Source: JANYJJ01 sp031386065 (GTDB lineage: Bacteria > Pseudomonadota > Gammaproteobacteria > Burkholderiales > Burkholderiaceae_C). Taken from it: a stretch of 19,528 nt of DNA. The position numbers and the translations under genes are program-made. This document shows positions 8,501 to 14,153 of the stretch, piece after piece. Positions within the stretch are counted from its first letter, which is position 1. Every line of letters starts with the position of its first letter. The notes below the pieces were generated by a model, which was not told the DNA's origin, did no database searches, and saw only the letters and a list, made by a program, of their open reading frames with translations. The stretch is taken from assembly GCA_031386065.1 (NCBI GenBank), contig JANNBZ010000163.1:1-19528 (forward strand), given 5' to 3'.

Positions 8501-9384
8501 GGCATCACCCGCAGTCCGCGCGCTTCCATGGCGGTGATCACGCCGTCGTAGTGGTCGGCGTTGCCGGCCAGCAGGTACGAACGCATCAGCAGCAGGCCGA
8601 CCGTGCCGCGCTTGCCGGTGGTGGCGACGCGGGGCAGGTCGGCGAGCTGGGTGGACATGCGGGCCGGCATGCGCGGGTGGTAGACGCCGACCTCGGGGTA
8701 CTCGACCGGCGCCTGCGGCTTGACGACGCCGCGCAGCGCCTTGCGCGGACCGTCGGCATAGCGGTCGACCAGGAACTGCACCATGTTCGCGACGTTGGCT
8801 TCCGAGCCCGCCAGCCAGTACTGCAAGGTCAGGAAATACGCGCGCACGTCCTGCGCGGTGCCGGGGATGAAGCGCAGGATCTTCGGCAGCCGGCGCAGCA
8901 TCTTCATCTGCTGCGCACCGGCGGTGGCCTTCACGCCCGACTCGTTGCCCTTGGCTTCGGGGTTGCCGCGCAGGCGCTTGAGCATCGCCATCGGGCCGGT
9001 GGCAGGCGCGCCCATGTCGAACTTGCCCATGCGGGTGAGCTTCATCACCTCGGCGGCCGACATCGCGCAGACCATGGCATCGCAGTGGTCGCGGCGTGCC
9101 TTCAACGCCGGCAGCACCGGCAGGAAGTGTTCTTCCATGAACAGCATGGTGGCAATCACGATGTCGCCACTGGCGATGTCGGCGTGGCAGCGTTCGAGCA
9201 CCGCCTTGTCGTCGCCGAACTCGGCGGCGGCATGCACGACCAGTTCCAGGCCGGGCATGGCCTTGGCGAGCGTGCGGTTGGCGCGCTCCGCGGCACCGGC
9301 CAGATGGCTGTCCATGGTCACGATGACCACGCGCATCGGGTTGACCGTTGACAGGCTAGCGGCTGAAGTGCGCTTTTGCGTCAT
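5578..9384 (-). CDS. bchH: Magnesium chelatase large subunit (porphyrin-binding)
   Basis: BchH binds protoporphyrin IX and, with BchI and BchD (not in this window), inserts Mg2+ as the first committed step of bacteriochlorophyll synthesis. The product is 1268 residues, within the family range. It has the BchH-type N-terminal domain (MRVVIVTMDSHLAGA from residue 17) and a CobN/Mg-chelatase domain with VVFNFPPNAGNTGTAAFLSV, VLHFGTHGALEFMPGKQ and NLYLYASNNPSEGTIAKRR. Cys408, Cys411, Cys415 and Cys429 form a CxxCx3C...C group that could hold a metal or Fe-S centre. I chose ATG 9384, which overlaps bchB by 29 bases; ATG 9336 (MRVVIV) is an alternative but has no visible ribosome site. The stop overlaps bchL. 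A long frame on the opposite strand is only a shadow. Confidence 0.97.
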   Translation of the reverse strand: MTQKRTSAASLSTVNPMRVVIVTMDSHLAGAAERANRTLAKAMPGLELVVHAAAEFGDDKAVLERCHADIASGDIVIATMLFMEEHFLPVLPALKARRDHCDAMVCAMSAAEVMKLTRMGKFDMGAPATGPMAMLKRLRGNPEAKGNESGVKATAGAQQMKMLRRLPKILRFIPGTAQDVRAYFLTLQYWLAGSEANVANMVQFLVDRYADGPRKALRGVVKPQAPVEYPEVGVYHPRMPARMSTQLADLPRVATTGKRGTVGLLLMRSYLLAGNADHYDGVITAMEARGLRVMPCFATGLDSRPAIDAFFFNDGRPTIDAVVSLTGFSLVGGPAYNDAQAAEDILAKLDVPYLAVTPVEFQTLDQWGGSSRGLLPVEATMMVAIPELDGATGSMVFGGRGSAEHIACTGCAHACTFKNVVDNHDMHSCIERADLLAARVGKLVDLRRSQRAERKVAAVVFNFPPNAGNTGTAAFLSVFESLFNTMAAMQREGYTVTMPASVDDLRERIINGNALRYGAQANVHVRIPADDHVRREKHLKEIEAQWGPAPGRQQSDGSSIFVFGERFGNVFVGVQPAFGYEGDPMRLLFEKGFAPTHAFSAFYRWLREDFGAHAVLHFGTHGALEFMPGKQNGLSSACWPDRLIGDLPNLYLYASNNPSEGTIAKRRAAATLISYLTPPVAQAGLYKGLVDLKALLERYRGLEPDAAAEADELATMIQSQAAELELAATEPAWATSAPQQIARLNDALLELEYTLIPHGLHVVGRAPTPAQRVDLLLSLAEASHGARPERASIEALVAGHAPKSTAPNLALLQALAAADALMADDHEVDGILHALDGKFLRPAPGGDLLRTPAILPTGRNLHGFDPFRIPSAYAVKDGARQAERLLQKHMGDGHAFPESIAIVLWGTDNLKSEGGPIGQALALMGAAPRFDSYGRLAGARLLPLEALGRPRVDVVITLSGIFRDLLPLQIKLLAEAAFMAAGADEPLEQNFIRKHALAYQAEHGGDLETASLRVFGNAEGAYGSNVGSLVDNSRWEDADELAETYTRRKGFAYGRAGRPVQQAQLLNSVLAGVQLAYQNLDSVELGVTTIDTYFDTLGGISRAVKRAKTQRDGHDAAMAPVYIGDQTRDANGGGTVRTLTEQVALETRTRMLNPKWYEGMLEHGYEGVRQIEVHVTNTMGWSATTGQVQPWVYEQLSQTFMLDPAMRERLAKLNPTASARVANRLIEASDRKFWKPDAKMLDALRRAGEELEDRLEGVFSESPAGAAA

Positions 9385-11008
9385 AGAGCGTCTCGACAGT
9401 GATCACCGGTACGCTATGGTCTTGTGCGTATCGCTCGGTGTTGCGGCGTGCCTTGCCGCGCACGAAGAAGGGGATCTTTCGAAGTTCCTTCTCCGCATCA
9501 GGGGCCCACGGTGCCGGGATCGCGGCGGGTGGGCTTTCTGCGTTGTGGGGTGGCGCTGCAGCCACCGCGAGGTCGGCCGGCACTTCGATCAGCGCGGGCG
9601 CGTCGGTGCTGCCTGGCGCGGCAGCAATGGCGGCTGGGGCCGCATGCCCGCCCAGGTGCGACGGGGCTGCGTCTTCGTGGAATTCGAAGTCGCCGCGGAA
9701 CATGCCGATCAGGTGTTCTTCCAGGCCCATCATCAGCGGGTGGACCCAGGTGTCGAACAGCACGTTGGCGCCTTCGAAGCCCATCTGCGGCGAGTAGCGG
9801 GACGGGAAGTCCTGCACGTGGACGGGGGCGGAAATCACCGCGCACGGCACGCCCAGGCGCTTGGCGATGTGGCGTTCCATCTGCGTGCCGAGCACCAGCT
9901 CGGGCTGCAGTTCGGCGACCTTGGCTTCGACTTCGAGGTAGTCGTCGGTGATCAGCGGCTCGACGCCGTAAAGCTTGGCAACCTCGCGAATCTCGCGTGC
10001 GAATTCGCGGCTGTAGGTGCCCAGGCCGACCACCGTGAAACCGAGTTCGGTGGACGCGACGCGGGCCGCTGCCACCGCATGCGTGGCATCGCCGAAGATG
10101 AAGACGCGCTTGCCGGTGAGGTAGGTCGAGTCGACCGAGCGCGAATACCACGTCGAGCGCGAGCGAACGTCGGCCAGCGCCTGCGCCGGGTCGATGTTCG
10201 CCAGCGTGGCGACCTCGGCGATGAAATCGCGCGTGGCAGCGGCGCCGATGGGAATCGTTCGGGTCGACGGCTGGTCGAAGGTGCGCGTCAGCCACGAGGC
10301 CGTCAGCGCGCCGACTTCGGGGTACAGCACGACGTTGAAGTCGGCCTCGCCCAGGTGGGCCAGGTCGTCGGCACGGGCGCCGAGCGGCGCCACGCAGTGA
10401 ACGTCCACGCCCATGCGGTCGAGCAGCTGGGTGATTTCGTGCACGTCATCGCGGTGGCGAAAGCCGAGTGCCGTCGGGCCGAGGATGTTGCAGCGCGGGC
10501 GCACGTCGGCAGCACGTGGCTCACGTGGCTCACGTGGCTCACGCGCCGTGCCCTTGGCCGGCGCGTGCGGCGTGGCCATTGCGCGCACCATTTGGTAGAA
10601 GGTTTCCGACGCGCCCCAGTTTTCCTTGCGCTGGTACGACGGCAGTTCGAGCGCGACCACCGGGATCGGCAGGTCGAGTGCCTTGGCCAGGCCGCCGGGA
10701 TCGTCTTGAATCAGTTCGGCGGTGCACGAGGCGCCGACCATCATCGCCTTCGGTTGGAAGCGCTCGTAGGCGTTGCGTGCCGCGTTCTTGAACAACTCGG
10801 CGGTATCGCCGCCCAGGTCGCGCGCCTGAAAGGTGGTGTAGGTGACAGGCGGGCGCTTTGGCAGCCGCTCGATCATCGTGAACAGCAGGTCGGCATAGGT
10901 GTCGCCCTGCGGCGCGTGCAGCACGTAGTGAACGTCTTTCAGCGCGGTGGCGACGCGCATCGCACCGACGTGCGGCGGGCCTTCGTAGGTCCAGAGGGTG
11001 AGCTGCAT
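9356..11008 (-). CDS. bchB: Light-independent protochlorophyllide reductase subunit B
   Basis: BchB pairs with BchN in the catalytic NB protein of dark-operative protochlorophyllide reductase. It has a nitrogenase-like fold, with Asp36 (HAPQGD) matching the unusual aspartate ligand of the NB [4Fe-4S] cluster. The 550-residue product starts MQLTLWTYEGPPHVGAMRVA at ATG 11008, 14 bases after bchN. Other family blocks are GASCTAELIQDD, CNILGPTALGFRHRDD and FIFGDATHA. An Ala/Pro-rich linker (about residues 444-500) joins the core to a C-terminal PCP-reductase helical module (EKELRKIPFFVRGKARRNTE, from about 506). A tandem Arg-Glu-Pro insert occupies residues 156-164. The frame also stays open upstream through bchN, but that is shadow sequence. 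Confidence 0.96.
   Translation of the reverse strand: MQLTLWTYEGPPHVGAMRVATALKDVHYVLHAPQGDTYADLLFTMIERLPKRPPVTYTTFQARDLGGDTAELFKNAARNAYERFQPKAMMVGASCTAELIQDDPGGLAKALDLPIPVVALELPSYQRKENWGASETFYQMVRAMATPHAPAKGTAREPREPREPRAADVRPRCNILGPTALGFRHRDDVHEITQLLDRMGVDVHCVAPLGARADDLAHLGEADFNVVLYPEVGALTASWLTRTFDQPSTRTIPIGAAATRDFIAEVATLANIDPAQALADVRSRSTWYSRSVDSTYLTGKRVFIFGDATHAVAAARVASTELGFTVVGLGTYSREFAREIREVAKLYGVEPLITDDYLEVEAKVAELQPELVLGTQMERHIAKRLGVPCAVISAPVHVQDFPSRYSPQMGFEGANVLFDTWVHPLMMGLEEHLIGMFRGDFEFHEDAAPSHLGGHAAPAAIAAAPGSTDAPALIEVPADLAVAAAPPHNAESPPAAIPAPWAPDAEKELRKIPFFVRGKARRNTERYAQDHSVPVITVETLYDAKAHFSR
10514..10543 (-). repeat. Nine-base tandem repeat inside bchB (Arg-Glu-Pro x3)
   Basis: A 9-base unit, CGTGAGCCA on the coding strand, is repeated 3.3 times without error. 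It encodes Arg-Glu-Pro three times (residues 156-164) plus Arg165, within the variable loop between RAMATPHAP and the conserved RCNILGPTALG block. Because the unit is a multiple of three, copy-number changes keep the frame. It is probably a slippage-prone microsatellite in a tolerant loop. The repeated CACGTG palindrome is a by-product of the unit. Confidence 0.9.
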
Positions 11009-11022
11009 GGTCGGGTCTTCGG

Positions 11023-12324
11023 TCAGGCCACGAGCTTCAAACGGCGCAGCAGCGGACGCGTGAACAACTCGGCCAGGTCGGCGGCCTGGTCGTAGCCCTG
11101 GATCGGTGTGAACACCAGCTCGATCGACCACTTGGTGGTGAAGCCTTCGGCCTCCAGCGGGTTCGCCAGCCCGAGGCCGCAGACGACGATGTCGGGCTGC
11201 GCGGCGCGGCAGCGGTCGATCTGCTTCTCGACATCCTGGCCTTCCGACAGCACGGTACCCGCCGGCAGCAGTGCCAGTTCTTCGGCCAGGTGCTGGCGAT
11301 GCAGGTAGGGCGTGCCGACCTCGGTCAACACCATGCCCAGTTCGCGGTGCAGGAAGCGCGCAATCGGAATTTCGAGTTGCGAGTCGGGGAAGAAAAACAC
11401 GCGCGTGCCGGCCAGCTGAACCTGGTGCCGGGCCAGCGCGTTGCGGGCGCGCTCGCGGCCCGGCGCGGTGGCGCGTTCGAAGCTTGCGGCGTCGACGCCG
11501 AACGCATTCGCCGCGGCCTGCAACCACCCGGTCGTGCCTTCGACGCCGAGCGGGAAGGGCGCCGGCAGGCGGACCGCGCCACGCGCTTCGAGCGCGCGTG
11601 CGGTGTCGGCCAGGAAGGGCTGCGCGAGCAGGAAGCGGGTGTTCGGCCCGACCGGCGCCAGCGCGTTGGCACGGCGCGGTGGGAAGAAGTGCACCGGGCC
11701 GATGCCGAGCTGCGCGAACAGCCGCATGAACTGGTCTTCGACCACGTCGGCCAGCGTGCCCACCACCATCAGCGAGGCCGGCGCCTCGGCCGCTTCGACC
11801 GGCAGGCTTGGCACCAGCGCGGCCAGGCAGGCGTCTTCGCCCTGAGTGAAGGTGGTTTCGATGCCGCTGCCCGAATAGTTGAGCACCCGCACGTCGGGCG
11901 AGAAGCGGCCCGACAGCCGCGAGGCAGCGCGCGACAGGTCGAGCTTGATGACCTCTGACGGGCACGAGCCCACGAGGAACAGCAACTTGATCTCGGGCCG
12001 CCGCTCGAGCAGGCGTGTGACGACGCGATCGAGTTCGGTGTTCACGTCGGCCAGGCCGGCGAGGTCGCGCTCGTCGATGATGGCGGTGGCGAACCGTGGC
12101 TCGGCGAAGATCATCACACCGGCGGCCGACTGAATCAGGTGCGCGCAGGTGCGCGAGCCGACGACGAGGAAGAACGCGTCTTGAATCTTGCGGTGCAGCC
12201 AGATGATCCCGGTCAGGCCGCAGAACACTTCGCGCTGGCCGCGCTCTCTGATGACGTTCGGCAGCACGGGGGCGTCGGTGCAGCCCTCGGTAGGGGCAGA
12301 GCGAATCGGAATCACCGGGCTCAT
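11023..12324 (-). CDS. bchN: Light-independent protochlorophyllide reductase subunit N
   Basis: BchN is the partner of BchB in the NB catalytic component. It supplies three cysteines to the NB cluster, seen here as Cys35 (VFCGLTG), Cys60 (GSRTCAHL) and Cys121 (GSCPSEV); Asp36 of BchB is the fourth ligand. The 433-residue product carries the family blocks GIIWLHRKIQDAFFLVVGSR, LNYSGSGIETTFTQGEDACL and ELGMVLTEVGTPYLHR. The ATG at 12324 overlaps the bchF stop (ATGA), with a modest GGAG about eight bases upstream. An N-terminal extension of roughly ten residues precedes the usual start of homology, which is common. The next gene, bchB, starts 14 bases downstream. Confidence 0.96.
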   Translation of the reverse strand: MSPVIPIRSAPTEGCTDAPVLPNVIRERGQREVFCGLTGIIWLHRKIQDAFFLVVGSRTCAHLIQSAAGVMIFAEPRFATAIIDERDLAGLADVNTELDRVVTRLLERRPEIKLLFLVGSCPSEVIKLDLSRAASRLSGRFSPDVRVLNYSGSGIETTFTQGEDACLAALVPSLPVEAAEAPASLMVVGTLADVVEDQFMRLFAQLGIGPVHFFPPRRANALAPVGPNTRFLLAQPFLADTARALEARGAVRLPAPFPLGVEGTTGWLQAAANAFGVDAASFERATAPGRERARNALARHQVQLAGTRVFFFPDSQLEIPIARFLHRELGMVLTEVGTPYLHRQHLAEELALLPAGTVLSEGQDVEKQIDRCRAAQPDIVVCGLGLANPLEAEGFTTKWSIELVFTPIQGYDQAADLAELFTRPLLRRLKLVA

Positions 12325-12839
12325 GTCGCCAGGCTCCGGTTGGCCATTTGCGAGTCGCGTTGTGCCTGGTCGAGTCGCGCGGCGCGCAGCTTCAGGATGA
12401 ACTGCGTAGCGTTGATCACGTAGGTGGCGTAAGCCGCCAGCGCCAGCAGCATCTGGCCGCGCGCGTCGAGCGCGTCGGTGGCCAGCGCCACGAGGTAGGC
12501 CGTGTGCAGCGCCAGCACCAGCATGCTGAAGACGTCTTCCCAGTAGAAGGCGGGAGCGAACAGGTAGCGGTCGAAAACGACCTTTTCCCAGATGCAGCCG
12601 GTGACCATGATGCTGTACAGCGTGAGGGTCTTGACCACCACCGACAGCGTGGCTGCGGACTGTCCTTCACCGGTGGCCAGAAAGCGCAGCACCAGGGCCA
12701 AGCTGACCAGGAACACGAGGAACTGGACCGGTGCCAGCACGCCCTGCACGACGGTCCACGCCGAAGCGTCGCGCCTGACGCGCTGTTCTGCGGTGTACAG
12801 GGGCCGGTGGGAGTCCGGCCGGGGCCCATGTGGGTGCAT
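12321..12839 (-). CDS. bchF: 3-vinyl bacteriochlorophyllide hydratase
   Basis: BchF adds water to the 3-vinyl group to give the 3-hydroxyethyl intermediate, one of the branch steps leading to bacteriochlorophyll a. The 172-residue product starts MHPHGPRPDSHRPLYT and continues with YTAEQRVRRDASAWTVVQG. It has several membrane segments (about residues 35-55, 68-85, 100-122 and 130-150) and the motif CIWEKVVFDRYLFAPAFYWE, all as in BchF. I prefer ATG 12839 because AAGGA lies five bases upstream; ATG 12845 would have the AAGG directly against it, and the frame reaches back to 12893 without a ribosome site. It is the first gene of the left operon, under the promoter at 12875-12903. Confidence 0.93.
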   Translation of the reverse strand: MHPHGPRPDSHRPLYTAEQRVRRDASAWTVVQGVLAPVQFLVFLVSLALVLRFLATGEGQSAATLSVVVKTLTLYSIMVTGCIWEKVVFDRYLFAPAFYWEDVFSMLVLALHTAYLVALATDALDARGQMLLALAAYATYVINATQFILKLRAARLDQAQRDSQMANRSLAT

Positions 12840-12874
12840 CGACATCCTTGCGACGTGAAGGTCGCGTTGGAGTG

Positions 12875-12903
12875 AATCTAGACCGGTCACCAAAGGTTGT
12901 CAA
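12875..12903 (-). promoter_or_regulatory. Sigma70-type promoter for bchF and the downstream operon
   Basis: Read on the minus strand, a perfect -35 box TTGACA (12903-12898) is followed by exactly 17 bases and a -10 box TAGATT (12880-12875, four of six matches). Transcription would start near 12868, leaving about 30 bases of leader to the bchF ATG at 12839. The -35 box lies within a TGT-N12-ACG palindrome of PpsR type, the classic arrangement for repression by PpsR/CrtJ. The promoter is inferred from sequence only. Confidence 0.7.
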
Positions 12904-12931
12904 TCGGGCTAGACGTAAATCAAACGTGACA
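12898..12931. promoter_or_regulatory. Two abutting PpsR/CrtJ-like operator palindromes in the bchF-ppaA region
   Basis: The known PpsR/CrtJ site is TGT-N12-ACA. Two one-mismatch versions overlap by two bases here. The first is TGT-N12-ACG at 12898-12915. The second is CGT-N12-ACA at 12914-12931, which read on the other strand is also TGT-N12-ACG. They cover the -35 boxes of both divergent promoters, so one regulator array could silence bchF and ppaA-ppsR together. Functional binding is an inference; neither site is a perfect match. Confidence 0.5.
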
Positions 12932-12938
12932 CTATATT
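12910..12938 (+). promoter_or_regulatory. Probable promoter facing ppaA-ppsR
   Basis: A -35 box TAGACG (12910-12915, four of six) and a -10 box TATATT (12933-12938, five of six) are separated by 17 bases. Start of transcription would be near 12945, giving a leader of about 219 bases to the ppaA ATG at 13164. I saw no riboswitch or strong hairpin in that leader. The remaining frames in it (for example from 13062 or 13093) lack ribosome sites and family similarity. The weak -35 box suggests low or regulated output. Confidence 0.45.
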
Positions 12939-13163
12939 TGAGGCCAAGGCGTCGGCCCGAACGCATTGCGAATAGCGATTTGTATGGGCGGCACCGATTG
13001 ACGGCGTTGTCGACCCCACGGTAAAAAGCGTGGCCCAACTCACGAGGCGGTACAGCCCCGAATGTTGAGATCCAGTCCCACCCAGCCGGTCTGTGACGGT
13101 GGCGGCGCCGGCGGTATGTCCCTCCGGCGAGACGAGAGTCAGGATTTCGCGAGGAGAAAATCG

Positions 13164-14069
13164 ATGGAGAGTTCGCCGCAAGAAAGCACGCTGCGGGAGG
13201 GGAGATCCCACAGCGCTGCGCCCCGAGAATGTGACGGTGAACTTCCGGGCTTCGGCTCGGTCGAGGCCGCCAACGACACCCACATGTCCCAACTGGCGCG
13301 CACGATCGAGCGGGAAATCATTCCCCGTTTGATGCTGGCGCACCGTGCCAGCGCCGACCCCGACATCCGCCCTGCTGCGAGCGGCCAGACGATCACCGCC
13401 GACGAAGTGGTGGCGTTCGCCAGGCTGGTGGTCTCGCACGACGAAGACTCGGCGCTTGCGGCGATCCAGACCTGGCGCGCCCGCGGCATTTCCATCGAGT
13501 CGATCTACCTCGACTTGCTGGCGCCCACCGCGCGCCATCTCGGCGAGCTGTGGAACGAGGACCTGTGCAACTTCACCGACGTGACGGTCGGCCTCGGGCG
13601 GCTGCAGCGCGTGCTGCGCGAGCTGAGTCCCGCCCTGGGGCGCAACGTGGAGCACCCAGCGATGGGCCGGCGCATCCTGCTGATGCCCGGACCGGGTGAG
13701 CAGCACACCTTTGGCCTGGTGATGGTGGGCGAGTTCTTTCGCCGCGCCGGCTGGGACGTGACCGGTGGCGCCTGGGCGGCGGCCGTCGACGCGCCTGCCA
13801 TGGTGGCCGCCGAGTGGTTCGACGTGATCGGTTTTTCCATCGGGGCCGAAATTCACCTGCAATCGCTGGCCGACACCATTGCCGCAGTTCGGCACGCCAC
13901 CTGCAACCACGACATCGCGGTGCTGGTGGGCGGGCCGATGCTGAGCCAGCGTCCCGACATCTTGAATCGGGTCGGCGCCGATGGCATGACAATCGACGCC
14001 AGCGATGCACCCGCGCTGGCTGAGCGGATGGTCGCCGAGATCACCGGTCAGCGCGCAGCGCGAGCTTGA
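13164..14069 (+). CDS. ppaA: PpaA/AerR-type cobalamin-binding antirepressor of PpsR
   Basis: This protein is 301 residues long. The N-terminal ~40 residues are polar and variable. A helical B12-cap-like region follows (LGELWNEDLCNFTDVTVGLGRL, about residues 130-151). A C-terminal Rossmann-type B12-binding domain starts GRRILLMPGPGEQHTFGL and includes FDVIGFSIGAE and VLVGGPML. The E-x-H-x-x-G motif with His181 replaces the classical DxHxxG and matches the AerR/PpaA subgroup, where this histidine can ligate cobalamin. AerR/PpaA proteins modulate PpsR/CrtJ in response to light or redox state, and ppsR lies directly downstream. The ATG at 13164 is chosen for its strong GAGGAG site; the frame is open back to 13062. 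Product class is secure, effector is inferred. Confidence 0.88.
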   Translation: MESSPQESTLREGRSHSAAPRECDGELPGFGSVEAANDTHMSQLARTIEREIIPRLMLAHRASADPDIRPAASGQTITADEVVAFARLVVSHDEDSALAAIQTWRARGISIESIYLDLLAPTARHLGELWNEDLCNFTDVTVGLGRLQRVLRELSPALGRNVEHPAMGRRILLMPGPGEQHTFGLVMVGEFFRRAGWDVTGGAWAAAVDAPAMVAAEWFDVIGFSIGAEIHLQSLADTIAAVRHATCNHDIAVLVGGPMLSQRPDILNRVGADGMTIDASDAPALAERMVAEITGQRAARA

Positions 14070-14120
14070 TGCTCATTGCGCGTCAGGGCATCGGACACGA
14101 CAAATCAACAAGAGGACGCG

Positions 14121-14153
14121 ATGCTGCAGTCAGCCCGAAAGCAAGGTTCATGA
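14121..14153 (+). CDS. Possible 10-residue leader ORF coupled to ppsR
   Basis: In the gap between ppaA and ppsR an ATG at 14121 follows a good Shine-Dalgarno (AGAGGA, four bases away). It encodes MLQSARKQGS and then stops at 14151-14153, the stop overlapping the ppsR ATG as ATGA. The site is better than the AAGG three bases before ppsR itself, so ribosomes may reach ppsR by re-initiation. An alternative is that this was the original ppsR N-terminus and one indel (real or sequencing error) moved it out of frame. No homology can be claimed for so short a peptide. Confidence 0.3.
   Translation: MLQSARKQGS

Noticed and set aside
10514..10543. The repeated CACGTG palindromes as a regulator array
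   Set aside because: They are created by the 9-base coding repeat inside bchB, far from any promoter, and are better explained as microsatellite expansion.
8783..11095. A 770-codon plus-strand frame opposite bchB and the start of bchH
   Set aside because: Same kind of antisense shadow. It crosses the boundary between two well-supported genes on the other strand.
13062..13163. An N-terminal extension of ppaA to the ATG at 13062 (34 extra residues)
   Set aside because: No ribosome site precedes 13062 or the internal ATG at 13116, whereas ATG 13164 follows a strong GAGGAG. The added residues look like untranslated leader.
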